This document shows, piece by piece, positions 48,909 through 59,194 of a stretch of DNA of 64,000 nt. Source of the DNA: Pseudoalteromonas caenipelagi (GTDB lineage Bacteria > Pseudomonadota > Gammaproteobacteria > Enterobacterales > Alteromonadaceae); the NCBI RefSeq assembly GCF_013140855.1, contig NZ_JABBPG010000001.1:682001-746000 (forward strand), in the 5' to 3' direction. The translations under genes were made by a program, and so were the position numbers. Numbering within the stretch: the first letter of the stretch is position 1; each line of letters opens with the position of its first letter. The notes beneath the pieces are model-generated. The model was not told where the DNA came from. It saw only the letters and a list, made by a program, of their open reading frames with translations, and did not search any database.

Positions 48909-50198
48909 ATGCGCTTTTTTCTTTTGTGGTTAGTTAGTAGCCATCTATTTATAACTAATTTGGCTTGGGCAAATATCGCTCAAAGCTCAAACTTAGATTC
49001 GATTAATCAAGATGTTATAAAATGGCGCCGCCATTTGCATCAATACCCTGAACTGAGCAATAGAGAATATAAAACTGCTGAGTATATTGCAGCTCACTTG
49101 CGTAAACTTGGTCTAGAAGTACAAACAGGTGTTGCCCATACCGGCGTGGTAGCGAAATTGGTTGGAGCCAAGCCAGGCCCGTTGATTGCACTGCGTGCTG
49201 ATATGGATGCACTGCCTGTAACAGAGCAAGTAGCGCTCCCCTTTGCATCAAAGCAAGTTGCTGAATATCGCGGGAAAGAAGTAGGTGTTATGCACGCATG
49301 CGGTCATGACACACATGTTGCTATTTTGATGGGGGTTGCAACTTTGCTAGCACAACAGCAGTCGCAACTATCCGGTTCAGTGATGTTTATCTTCCAACCA
49401 GCAGAGGAAGGCGCGCCAGAAGAAGAAGAAGGCGGTGCACAATTAATGCTAAAAGAAGGTATATTTGCCGCGCAAAAACCTGAAGCGATTTTTGGGTTAC
49501 ACGCAACCAGCCGCTTGAAAGTCGGACAAATTGGTTATAGAAGTGGCCCGATGATGGCCAGTGAAGACTCGTTTTCAATCATTGTTCAGGGTAAACAAAC
49601 TCATGGCTCTCGACCTTGGCGTGGCATTGACCCGATAGTTACCGCCGCGCAGATCATTATGTCAGCACAAACGATTGCCTCAAGACAAGTTGATGTTACT
49701 AAAGCCCCTTCGGTGCTGTCATTTGGCGCGATAAACGGTGGCGTGCGCTCTAATATTATCCCTGATCAAGTTGAGCTAATCGGCACCATCAGAACGTTTG
49801 ACCAAACCATGCGTGCAGACATTAAGCAGCGCCTAGAAAAAACGACCTCTCTTGTAGCTCAATCAGCAGGAGCAACAGCAACCACAAAAATTAATTCGGG
49901 CTATCCTGTTACTATCAACAACCCGCAACTTACAAAAAAGATGTTGCCAACGTTACAATCACTCATTGGAAACGATAATTTAATTGAGCTTGACCTGATT
50001 ACCGGTGCTGAAGATTTTTCATACTATGCATTAGAAACACCTGGGTTGTTTTTGATGTTAGGCGTTACACCAAAAGATAAACCGCTAAACGAAGCGGCCA
50101 GTAACCACTCACCTTTGTTTTATGTGGATGAAGATGCTTTAGCAGTTGGAGTATCTACACTGAGTAACCTCGCGTTAAATTACTTAAACGACCGATAA
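48909..50198 (+). CDS. Secreted M20-family amidohydrolase
   Basis: This 429-residue protein has a signal peptide (MRFFLLWLVSSHLFITNLAW, cut near residue 22) and then the M20D amidohydrolase fold. Metal ligands are seen at C131/H133 (MHACGHDTH), the glutamate pair E166-E167 (QPAEEG), H198 (GLHATS) and GAEDFSYY near the C-terminus. It likely removes an N-acyl group from an amino acid in the periplasm, as in hippurate or N-acetyl amino acid hydrolysis; the substrate is not clear. Confidence 0.85.
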   Translation: MRFFLLWLVSSHLFITNLAWANIAQSSNLDSINQDVIKWRRHLHQYPELSNREYKTAEYIAAHLRKLGLEVQTGVAHTGVVAKLVGAKPGPLIALRADMDALPVTEQVALPFASKQVAEYRGKEVGVMHACGHDTHVAILMGVATLLAQQQSQLSGSVMFIFQPAEEGAPEEEEGGAQLMLKEGIFAAQKPEAIFGLHATSRLKVGQIGYRSGPMMASEDSFSIIVQGKQTHGSRPWRGIDPIVTAAQIIMSAQTIASRQVDVTKAPSVLSFGAINGGVRSNIIPDQVELIGTIRTFDQTMRADIKQRLEKTTSLVAQSAGATATTKINSGYPVTINNPQLTKKMLPTLQSLIGNDNLIELDLITGAEDFSYYALETPGLFLMLGVTPKDKPLNEAASNHSPLFYVDEDALAVGVSTLSNLALNYLNDR

Positions 50199-50204
50199 GC
50201 ATGA

Positions 50205-50236
50205 AAAAGCCGCCATAATCATCAAACTATGGCGGC
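50205..50236 (-). terminator. Terminator of the recC-recB-recD operon
   Basis: On the minus strand GCCGCCATA pairs with TATGGCGGC over 9 bp (loop 10 nt), followed by TTTTT. It lies about 120 bp after the recD stop. Confidence 0.8.
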
Positions 50237-50359
50237 ATAATTGAACCACTGGGCAGTGGGTACACTAAGGGAATGTAAGCTTTAAGTTAATATTTCTAGC
50301 TAAAGCCGACATGAAAACTATAGAGTAGTTCGTAAGAAACACAAAACATTATCCACTTG

Positions 50360-52255
50360 TTAATTTTTCATTAACCTATTACGTAACCCAGAACACCTTG
50401 CTACTGACCTATTCATTGCATTGAGTAATACTTGTTCTTGAGCCACCAGCTCAAAATGCTGTTTGGCTCGCGTGATCCCTGTATACACGAGCTGCCGGTT
50501 AATACCAACTGAAGCTCGTTGAATGGGTGGTAATATCATCGCAGTATGCGCAAATTCAGATCCTTGAGACTTGTGAATAGTCATGGCGTATACATTCTCA
50601 TACCGTGGTAAACGCGCGGGATAAAACGCTCGGAAACTGCCCTGCTCATCAATAAAGGTTGCTTTTAACTGTCCTTGTTCATCGGGCAATAATATACCAA
50701 TATCACCATTAAACAGCTTTAACTGGTAGTCATTCTCTACCACCATAATTGGCTGACCTGCATAATGGCGTGTGATCGGATTAATCAATCGTTTAGCATA
50801 AAGCGCTTGTTCAATGCGCCTATTTAGCTGTTCAACACCATAAGGTCCTTCTCTGAGTGCCGCGAGCAATTGATACTGTGAAAAGGCATGGTGAATGTCT
50901 TTTACATCGGCTCCGTTATGCATCAAAGTTAAATAACGACTGTAATGTGAGGCCGCTCGCTCGACTAACGCTATGTATTGCTCGTTATTTAGCCCCCACA
51001 ACGTGATATCACTATATCCTTTTGTCAACGTTAGATTAAGCAGCTGCGTGTCATTATTGTTTACCGCTAAAGCTAGCTGCCCAACGCCACTTCGGCTATC
51101 AAAACGATGGCTTTTTTGTAAAAATGCAATACTATCAGACAGTAAAAAGTCGCTGTGTTGCACCTTGAGAAAAGGCTTGTTGGCAAAGCACAATGTATTG
51201 AGTTTATCGCACAAACTTTGGCTATAGTTGGGTTGCTTATTGAGCGCCAAATCTTGGCATAAATCACTCATCACACTACCGGTGTCAACCGAAGCAAGTT
51301 GGTCCTTATCGCCTAATAAAATTAACCTTGCATGCGTGGGTAATGCTTGCACAAGTTTAGCAAGTAGAGATAAATCAACCATTGACGCTTCATCAATAAT
51401 TAGCAAATCTAAGTGCAGCGGGTTAAATTGATTGTGGCGATACTGATTACTTTGTGGGATCACACCCAGCAAACGGTGAATAGTTTGTGCTTGATCTACA
51501 ATCAGCTCATTCAGTTTAGGGGCTAACCCTAACTTTGCTTTTGCGCCCAAAATTGATTCACTTAACCGAGCAGCAGCTTTACCTGTTGGGGCGACGAGTT
51601 TGACGGTGAGGGGCGCTTCAATGTACAAAGATTGCAAAATTGCCAACAACTTAGTGACTGTTGTGGTTTTACCTGTACCAGGCCCACCGGTGATCACACA
51701 AAAACCACTACTGGCGGCCATGGCACATGCTACCTTTTGCCAATCTATACCGCTATCCTCGGAGTCTGGAAAGTAGCTGTCTAGCAAGTGTATCAGCTTG
51801 TCTTCATCCAGTTTTATAACTTGCTGTTGCATCTGTAAGAAACGCTCAGCTAACATAGCTTCATAGCTGGCTAAACGGGATAAATACAACTTATCAGCAA
51901 ACAGCACAAGTGGTTTACCTTCGCCTACGGCAGGGTGTTGCAATAATTGTTGCCAGATAATATTGCCATCTTGGGGTTGCCAAGGAGCTAAAGGTACATC
52001 TAGCTGGTAAATGGCCAGTGAAAAAGGATCCGCCCACTGAATTTCCTCATACGATAAACAACTATGTTGTTGTTGTTCGGCACGAAGCAATAACAGGATC
52101 ACATAAAAACTGTCATCTATTTTCTGATTATTCAATAACTTTGCTAAAGCAAGATCAGAATGACGAACTCGCATGTGTACCAGCAAGGCGGCAATATATG
52201 CGTCGTGATCAATGACGGCCTGTGGCGTATCGGCAAATAAATCTAACTGACTCAT
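50360..52255 (-). CDS. recD: Exodeoxyribonuclease V alpha subunit (RecD helicase)
   Basis: This 631-residue 5'-3' SF1 helicase of RecBCD has Walker A TGGPGTGKTTTVTK (191-198 core), DEAS in the Walker B region, the YTGITRAK motif near the C-terminus and MTIHKSQGSEF. It drives DNA unwinding at double-strand ends and is needed for nuclease activity and Chi response. Its start overlaps the recB stop (ATGA). Length is in the expected range. Confidence 0.95.
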   Translation of the reverse strand: MSQLDLFADTPQAVIDHDAYIAALLVHMRVRHSDLALAKLLNNQKIDDSFYVILLLLRAEQQQHSCLSYEEIQWADPFSLAIYQLDVPLAPWQPQDGNIIWQQLLQHPAVGEGKPLVLFADKLYLSRLASYEAMLAERFLQMQQQVIKLDEDKLIHLLDSYFPDSEDSGIDWQKVACAMAASSGFCVITGGPGTGKTTTVTKLLAILQSLYIEAPLTVKLVAPTGKAAARLSESILGAKAKLGLAPKLNELIVDQAQTIHRLLGVIPQSNQYRHNQFNPLHLDLLIIDEASMVDLSLLAKLVQALPTHARLILLGDKDQLASVDTGSVMSDLCQDLALNKQPNYSQSLCDKLNTLCFANKPFLKVQHSDFLLSDSIAFLQKSHRFDSRSGVGQLALAVNNNDTQLLNLTLTKGYSDITLWGLNNEQYIALVERAASHYSRYLTLMHNGADVKDIHHAFSQYQLLAALREGPYGVEQLNRRIEQALYAKRLINPITRHYAGQPIMVVENDYQLKLFNGDIGILLPDEQGQLKATFIDEQGSFRAFYPARLPRYENVYAMTIHKSQGSEFAHTAMILPPIQRASVGINRQLVYTGITRAKQHFELVAQEQVLLNAMNRSVARCSGLRNRLMKN

Positions 52256-55200
52256 AGCAAACTACCTTGGCTAAACAATGCATCCAACTTAAGCAATTGC
52301 TCTGTACTTAATTGATTAAAGTACACGCCAGCTGTATCAGGTAGCGCTCTTAAAAACAAATAATAGACTCCCCCTAAATGGGTATCTGGGTGGTAATCAG
52401 CGATACGTTGGATCAGTAAACGATGTAATGCAACCGAATAGATCATGTATTGCAAATGATATTGGTGGGCATCCATCGCCAGCTTTAAGTTATCAGTTTG
52501 ATAGTCGTTTGGACTATCTCCAAGGTAATTAGACTTATAGTCCAAAATGTAATATTTACCCTCATAGACAAAGATCAGGTCGATAAACCCTTTTAAGAGC
52601 CCTTTGACGTTATCAAAGCTTAATTGGCTATGCTGACCGGTAATATCACTCACCAAACGATTTAACTCTGTTGCGCTCAGCGGCTCCAATGGCAGATAAA
52701 ACTCCATCTCCACCAAACAATCACTTGGCCTTAACTTGGCTAGCTGTAGAGCATTTTCAGCATTAAGCTGGCATTGCAAACAGCCTTGTATCCAATCTTG
52801 AACAGGAACTTGCCATTGTTCATCAATATGATATTTGCTGAGACTTTTTGCTATTGCTTCGCTCAAAGGAAGTTGCTCGTTGCTAGTTGGAGAGTGTGGC
52901 GAAGTAAAATCAATAAGCTCAAAAATTTCATGCAAACAACTACCCGGTTTTGCCCCTTTTGGGAAAGTATAAGGGCTAAGTTGCGTGTTTACTGAATGAG
53001 CACCTTGATCTGGCAAATCTAACTGATGGTTCTCATCTAGTGCGCCAAGCGGTCTTTCATCAGTGTGACTGTGATAGCTTAATTGGCTAAAACTTGTTGC
53101 TCGCCAATTTCTCTCTATAGATGCACTCACAGGCTTAACTGACAACGATTGCAGGGCTGGACTATTTGCTGACACTTTAAGCTGCACACCGACGTCTTCT
53201 GCTAACCAACATAGTGCAATATCATCATGCTCGTCACAGAAAGACTGTAAAGCCTCATGCCACTGTGCTTGAGATTGGAAGCTCTGTGCACTAAACAGTA
53301 CATAGCCAATGGCCGTTTGCGTTATGCCCGGCTTTTTACTGCGCCCCGCGGCAACATTAAATAATCCAATATCACAAAAATGGATAGCCCGGGTGAGTGC
53401 AACGTACAGCAGCCTTATATCTTCAGCTAGACGTTCTTGCTGTGCAAGTGCAAGCTCATCATCTCCGGCATCCAGTGAATACACCAATTGCCCATCACGG
53501 TGAAATACCACATCACTTGCCTCGCGATAACTATTAGCAAATGGCATATAAACTATTGGATATTCAAGCCCTTTTGATGCATGCATTGTGACAATTTTTA
53601 CCAAGTCAGCGTCACTTTCTAATCGAACCTGAGCACTATCTTGAGCTGCATGCTGAGTTTGTGTAGCAAACCAGCGCAACACACGTAACGTGCCGTCGAG
53701 CTCAATTTGCTTTTGTTGTAAAAGCTCGGCTAAATGGCGATAGTCTGTAAGCCAACGCTCTACATTGTAACCTTGTGCTTGCCAAAGCGCAGGCAAGTTA
53801 TTTTGTGTAAGCAGTTGCTCTAACATCGCCATAGCACCTTGTTTGTACCACAGCTTTTGTAACTTGCTAAATTGCTCAAGGTACCCCTGCCATTGTTGCT
53901 CGTGAGTGCGAAGTTGAAATATTTGCTGATAGTCCAATGCAAATAAGGGGCTGACTAAAACGCCTCGCAACGCAGCTTCATCGTACTTACCATGAAGTAC
54001 TTCTAAAAAGCTTAATATTGCATGACTGATTGGCTGACTGAAAATACTATCCCGAGCCAAATAAACACTAGGAATAGCTGACTGAGCAAGCGCAGATTTG
54101 ATAACACTCGCCTCCCCTCTATCTCGCACTAACACGCAGATATCACCGGCTTGCACGGCTTTGTTACCTATCAACGCCTTACCTTCAGCCGCGTCAATAA
54201 GTAACTGCGCAATTTTGTTTGCATAGTTTTTTGCCAAAATAGGTAATGCCTGAGATTTACTGGTTATCGCAGCATCATCTTTGTAAACACTAAATTGCAA
54301 TGCTGTATCACCCAACGCTTTTGACGAAAAACGGCTATCTTCCGACTTGCCATTGGCCGTTACAGAAATAAATGGAATATCCTTGTTGAAAATAAAGCTA
54401 TGCTCATGGTTAGAAAATATCGCATTAACCGCAGCAACCACACCCGTGGCTGAGCGGAAATTGGTTGCTAAGGTATATTGATTGCTCGGTTCAACTTGTT
54501 GCTTTGCATGAATATATGTGAAAATATCAGCTCCACGAAAACCGTAAATGGCTTGTTTAGGGTCACCTATCATGGTCAGCGCGCTACCACCTTCTGTGCC
54601 ATAAATTGTATCAAAGATGCCATACTGGACGGGGTCGGTGTCCTGAAACTCATCTATCATGGCAACCGGAAACAACTGCGCAATTTTATCAACTAAGATG
54701 TCACCTTGCTTTGATTTTAACGCTTCATAAAGCTGACGTAGTAAGTCGTCCGGACTAATCAAACCATGTTGCTGCTTGTGAGCCCTTAGCAGTCGGCGTA
54801 CCTCAACCACGCTGTACTGCAAAATAGCAATTTTTAGCCCGGTACTGACTTGCGAGTGCAATTGGGCCATCATATCAAATTCGCTTGTCATGGAGTGCTC
54901 AATAAGCGCCGCGCCTTTTTTATAGTTGGCAGGGTTTGATAATGATGCTTCGCCCCAGATTGAAAAAGAATGTTTAGCGCTGCCAAACTCAAAATACCAA
55001 TCGTCACTTTGGCAATATGCAATCAACGCATCAATATTGCCTGCTCTTCCAGGTGTTTTGTTTTTAGCCAAACCCGAGTTCGCAAGCACGCTAAAAAAGT
55101 CACTACTCATTAATGATTGTTTAAATTTTTGCGCCTGTTGTTGATATTGCTTTCTTGCGTCGAGCACTGTTTGCAAATCTAATTGTGGGGTAATCGTCGC

Positions 55201-55803
55201 CTGCTCTTTATTTAGGATACTAATTACTTCTTTAGCCAATGATTGCGGACTCTTGTAGTGCTCAATAACCGCTTGCGTGGTATCCCTATCCAACGGATAA
55301 ACAAAGCTACGCCAATGATCTTTAATCGCCTCTAATACAAGCTCAGACTCATCTAAAACAAACTCAAGATTGAATGCCACATTAGACTCAAAAGCATGTT
55401 GCTTTAGCATCCTTTGACAAAAACCATGTATGGTAAAAATCGCCGCTTCATCAATTGATTTAGCTGCAGAATCTAGCAATACAAAAGAGTTGTGAGGGTC
55501 GTCAACCTGAGCAAGAACACGGTTGACTAACTCGTCTTGGCAAGGCTGCCCCAATAAGGCATCGCGCGCGAGCAAAATACGTGCTCTAACCCGCTCTTTA
55601 ATTTCTTGCGTTGCAGCTTCAGTAAAAGTAACCACTAGGATCTGCTCAACGCTCAGCGGTGCGCTTGGCTGTTCGGGTATTTGCAAGCCAAGTAGACAGC
55701 GTAGATACAAACCTGTGATAGTATAGGTCTTGCCAGTACCAGCGCTGGCTTCAATCAAGCTGCTACCCGAGATTGGCATCACTTGTGGATTAAGCATCTG
55801 CAT
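52252..55803 (-). CDS. recB: Exodeoxyribonuclease V beta subunit (RecB helicase-nuclease)
   Basis: This 1183-residue protein has the UvrD/Rep-type helicase with Walker A EASAGTGKTYT (18-28), then GDPKQAIYGFRGADIF, and the LTRAIHFC region. The C-terminal PD-(D/E)XK nuclease has GFIDLIFVYEG and YILDYKSNYLG, with the catalytic D and K intact. It processes double-strand breaks and loads RecA. ATG 55803 overlaps the recC end by 14 bp; ATG 55797 is an alternative. Confidence 0.95.
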   Translation of the reverse strand: MQMLNPQVMPISGSSLIEASAGTGKTYTITGLYLRCLLGLQIPEQPSAPLSVEQILVVTFTEAATQEIKERVRARILLARDALLGQPCQDELVNRVLAQVDDPHNSFVLLDSAAKSIDEAAIFTIHGFCQRMLKQHAFESNVAFNLEFVLDESELVLEAIKDHWRSFVYPLDRDTTQAVIEHYKSPQSLAKEVISILNKEQATITPQLDLQTVLDARKQYQQQAQKFKQSLMSSDFFSVLANSGLAKNKTPGRAGNIDALIAYCQSDDWYFEFGSAKHSFSIWGEASLSNPANYKKGAALIEHSMTSEFDMMAQLHSQVSTGLKIAILQYSVVEVRRLLRAHKQQHGLISPDDLLRQLYEALKSKQGDILVDKIAQLFPVAMIDEFQDTDPVQYGIFDTIYGTEGGSALTMIGDPKQAIYGFRGADIFTYIHAKQQVEPSNQYTLATNFRSATGVVAAVNAIFSNHEHSFIFNKDIPFISVTANGKSEDSRFSSKALGDTALQFSVYKDDAAITSKSQALPILAKNYANKIAQLLIDAAEGKALIGNKAVQAGDICVLVRDRGEASVIKSALAQSAIPSVYLARDSIFSQPISHAILSFLEVLHGKYDEAALRGVLVSPLFALDYQQIFQLRTHEQQWQGYLEQFSKLQKLWYKQGAMAMLEQLLTQNNLPALWQAQGYNVERWLTDYRHLAELLQQKQIELDGTLRVLRWFATQTQHAAQDSAQVRLESDADLVKIVTMHASKGLEYPIVYMPFANSYREASDVVFHRDGQLVYSLDAGDDELALAQQERLAEDIRLLYVALTRAIHFCDIGLFNVAAGRSKKPGITQTAIGYVLFSAQSFQSQAQWHEALQSFCDEHDDIALCWLAEDVGVQLKVSANSPALQSLSVKPVSASIERNWRATSFSQLSYHSHTDERPLGALDENHQLDLPDQGAHSVNTQLSPYTFPKGAKPGSCLHEIFELIDFTSPHSPTSNEQLPLSEAIAKSLSKYHIDEQWQVPVQDWIQGCLQCQLNAENALQLAKLRPSDCLVEMEFYLPLEPLSATELNRLVSDITGQHSQLSFDNVKGLLKGFIDLIFVYEGKYYILDYKSNYLGDSPNDYQTDNLKLAMDAHQYHLQYMIYSVALHRLLIQRIADYHPDTHLGGVYYLFLRALPDTAGVYFNQLSTEQLLKLDALFSQGSLL

Positions 55804-58800
55804 ATCGCTGCTCCTGAGCTAAAGTCACAATATCTGCCAGTAAATCCTGACTAATCGTTTGAAGCGGCTCAATAACCTCTGCAAGCGTTGTAAAATTCAA
55901 AGCTACATACGCATCTTCGCTTTCTCCGTAGCCAATATATTGCCCGCCATTAAACTTAGCAGCCGCTTTATTTGCATCACCCGTTGCGACTAATTCATAA
56001 GCCGTGCTGACAAAAAATGGCATAGGTTGGGCTAAACACGCTCGGTAAAAGCTCAGCCACTTTTGTAAATAGCCGTGTGCTTTTGACTTTTCCATCGGTG
56101 CAAAACTCACCTGTTCATCAAGCCCGTAAATATAGGTATGCACGGGCTCATCCATACACTGAGCAATACAATGCATTAAAAACCCTTTTACTCGGTCTTT
56201 TGCCTTTATACTGGCACTGCGATAAAAAATTTGTTTGTTGTCGTAGAGCTTATCTAGCCAGCCCAACAAGGTATGCTGAGCAATATCTAAACGCACTTCT
56301 AGCGGAGCTCTTGGTTGCTTAACTTGAGGCTTTAGCAGCTCTACCATGGGTTGCACACGTTGTTGCAAACGCGCAAGCTGTATTTCGCCTACCGCCGCTT
56401 GCGGTAAATTACCGCGTTGCATTATTTGTGCTAAGTTTATTGGCTCATCTCTTAATTCAGCCGCTAACAATTCATCCAAGTAAAAGTAGCGTTCAAGGGT
56501 ATCCAGAACAAAGGGTTCTTCATCTTTATTGAGTTCAGTTTGTTCGTTTAATCTCAAGCCCAATGTTTGCGTATAAAAAGCCTTTTGAGGGGCAAGTACA
56601 GTAAACAAAAACTGACCAATATCGAGGTGTTTTTCATACTCAACATCAAGGGGAGCTGGTGGTTGCCGCTCAAGCTTTGTGTTTTCGACTAGCCATACTG
56701 GGTTATAACTTTGCAACTTATTGTCAGGGCAGTAATTAGCTGGGTTAAAAGGTTGTAATGTTGCCCTTTGAAGCAAATGCTCAGATGGCTTTGACTCAAT
56801 ATTTTCATATTTAAAGCTTCGGTCAACATATTCCAATAGCTCACTGACCAATACAGATGGCATTTGTGGTTCATTATTGTAGCAAGAGCGACCAATATAA
56901 CTTATGTAAAAATGCTCGCGAGCACTGAGCAGCGCTTCAAGAAACAGATAACGGTCGTCAAATTTTCGTGACCGGTCACCTTTTTGCCGTTTAGAGTGTG
57001 GTACTAAATCAAAACCGATTGGTTGCACGGTGCGTGGATAATCTGCATCATTCATACCCAGCAGGCACACAACTTTAAAGGGGACGGCACGCATAGGCAT
57101 CAATGTACAAAAATTTACAGGCCCTACTAAAAAGCGCTGGCCAACGCCCTTTTCTTTTACGCCCTGCTTAACTAAATAGCTTAACACTCTAGCCGATACT
57201 GGCGATTGCATATCTAAGTTGTCATCATGTTTTTGCAAATCATCAATGACACTCTCTAAAGTAAGCAAGTCCCAGCTTTGTTCCGTCTGCGCATCATAAA
57301 ACTGTGCGACCATCTCTCTGAGCAACTGGGCTTTATCAGTTAGTCGGTCGTCGTTGTTCAGCTTCAATTTGTAGCTGGCTAATGTATTGACGAAATGCAG
57401 CAGTTTACTCAAACTATTAACCGCCATACCTTCAACTAGATCGGCAGGATAAATATCGGCAAATGCAACCTGTTCGTCACTTGAAGCAATACCCAATAAC
57501 AAACGGTTTAAGCCATGCTGCCACGTGTTAAGCGATAATGCTGGCAAGTCGTGCTCGGTTTTATGCTTGGCATCTAACCCCCATTTAACCCCTACCTGCT
57601 CTAACCAATACTTCAGTTGCGAAAACTCATGTTCTTCAACCTTAAACTTGCTAGCGATTGGGTTCACAGCAAGTAGGTCTAATATGTCCGATACACCAAA
57701 TCGACTAAAAGGTAAGTTAACTAAACTAACAAACGAGCTTAAAATTGGCTTTTCTTGTTCAATTGATAAATCAGCCAATGCATATGGGATAAATCGCTCT
57801 GCGTTGGCAGCCCCAAACACTGCTTCAATGTATGGGCTATAAGTGCCAACATCTGGCATCATCACAATAATGTCTTTAGGAGTTAAGTTTGGGTTGTCGT
57901 GAAACAGCCTCAGTAAATGATCGTGTAAGCACTCAACTTCTCGCAAGGGCGTGTGACAGTCAACTAACTGAATAGATCTGTCCTCTGGGTTAATTGTCAG
58001 CTTACCTTCATCACTGATAAACCAGCTTTTGTCAGGCGTTAGTGACCGTCCTTTAAATGCTAATTGATATATTTCGCTGTGTACTTGAGCTAATAAACTG
58101 TCGTCAAAATCGCTGACAAAGCCATCAATCCACTGAGCATCTAATTGTACTAACTGTTCGAAGTAGTCGCGACCAAGCTTGCCCCACGATGACAACAGCG
58201 GGTTGCCTACAAAGTAATAATCTTCTTGGTTTTTTTGCGCTTCCAACTCAGGCATTTTAATGTATTTAGCGGCAATTTTTGACTGTGTTTTTTCGTCAAC
58301 TAAATCTCCCCAGTAGTGCTCACTGGGATTGCAAAAAAATAATAGAACGTCAATTTTTTTAGCTAACGTTTGGAAAACTTCCAATTGACTAGGCGCCATT
58401 GCCGACAACCCAAATATGGTGATCCGCTCCGGTAGGAGCCGCTCTGGTAGGAGCCGCTCTGGTAAGAGCCGCTCATCTAAAGCATTGTCAAGAGCACTGA
58501 GCAGTTGTTGGTGCATATTAGCTCTGTGATAATCGCTTTGTCCCAATGATTGAGTATGCTTAACCAAGCGCCTCCAAAGATCAGGCTGCCAAGCTGCTAC
58601 AGATATGTCTACATCATCTAACTCATCGCGTCCACTATCCCATTGGCTTATCCAATGCGGACGATACATCAGATATTGGTCATATACGTCGGCTATTTTT
58701 TCACACAGAGAAAACAGTTTTAAGCCATCACTGTCTTCTTTTAAATACTGGTTTAGTTGAGCATACTTATCATCATCTAAACAACTCGGTAATATTGAGA

Positions 58801-59086
58801 CCAACTTCCAAGTCATATTTTGTTTGTTATAGGGAGATTCACTAGGCACATTAGGCAAAAATTGTTGGTACAATTGCCAAATAAAACTCGATGGAAGTGG
58901 AAAATCTACCTGAGCGGCAACGCCAAGTGCTTCACTAAGACCAATTTTTAACCATTGTGACATGCCAGGAGATTGCACCAATACAACTTCTTTGCTAAAC
59001 GGGGAGCTCAATGGGGCCGTTTTTAACAACGTATGAAACTGCGCCTGTAATACTTCCATTTTATTAGATTGAATAATGTGCAACAT
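55790..59086 (-). CDS. recC: Exodeoxyribonuclease V gamma subunit (RecC)
   Basis: This 1098-residue Chi-recognising subunit has an inactive helicase/nuclease fold. Recognisable stretches are VLVQSPGMSQWLKIGLSEAL at the N-terminus, FIPYALADLS in the middle and MRAVPFKVVCLLGMNDADYP. An in-frame triple LLPER repeat (residues about 210-224) comes from a 15-bp tandem repeat at 58424-58468. The order recC-recB-recD without ptrA differs from E. coli. The start is ATG 59086. Confidence 0.94.
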   Translation of the reverse strand: MLHIIQSNKMEVLQAQFHTLLKTAPLSSPFSKEVVLVQSPGMSQWLKIGLSEALGVAAQVDFPLPSSFIWQLYQQFLPNVPSESPYNKQNMTWKLVSILPSCLDDDKYAQLNQYLKEDSDGLKLFSLCEKIADVYDQYLMYRPHWISQWDSGRDELDDVDISVAAWQPDLWRRLVKHTQSLGQSDYHRANMHQQLLSALDNALDERLLPERLLPERLLPERITIFGLSAMAPSQLEVFQTLAKKIDVLLFFCNPSEHYWGDLVDEKTQSKIAAKYIKMPELEAQKNQEDYYFVGNPLLSSWGKLGRDYFEQLVQLDAQWIDGFVSDFDDSLLAQVHSEIYQLAFKGRSLTPDKSWFISDEGKLTINPEDRSIQLVDCHTPLREVECLHDHLLRLFHDNPNLTPKDIIVMMPDVGTYSPYIEAVFGAANAERFIPYALADLSIEQEKPILSSFVSLVNLPFSRFGVSDILDLLAVNPIASKFKVEEHEFSQLKYWLEQVGVKWGLDAKHKTEHDLPALSLNTWQHGLNRLLLGIASSDEQVAFADIYPADLVEGMAVNSLSKLLHFVNTLASYKLKLNNDDRLTDKAQLLREMVAQFYDAQTEQSWDLLTLESVIDDLQKHDDNLDMQSPVSARVLSYLVKQGVKEKGVGQRFLVGPVNFCTLMPMRAVPFKVVCLLGMNDADYPRTVQPIGFDLVPHSKRQKGDRSRKFDDRYLFLEALLSAREHFYISYIGRSCYNNEPQMPSVLVSELLEYVDRSFKYENIESKPSEHLLQRATLQPFNPANYCPDNKLQSYNPVWLVENTKLERQPPAPLDVEYEKHLDIGQFLFTVLAPQKAFYTQTLGLRLNEQTELNKDEEPFVLDTLERYFYLDELLAAELRDEPINLAQIMQRGNLPQAAVGEIQLARLQQRVQPMVELLKPQVKQPRAPLEVRLDIAQHTLLGWLDKLYDNKQIFYRSASIKAKDRVKGFLMHCIAQCMDEPVHTYIYGLDEQVSFAPMEKSKAHGYLQKWLSFYRACLAQPMPFFVSTAYELVATGDANKAAAKFNGGQYIGYGESEDAYVALNFTTLAEVIEPLQTISQDLLADIVTLAQEQRYADA

Positions 59087-59194
59087 GGTGGTTTCCCGAA
59101 GCTATTAACAACCAGAATAACCTGAGAATCTAGCTGATTTTTAAGTTTTATATGCTGTGGGCAGTGTAAGATATTTGCGTATCATAAGATAGAT

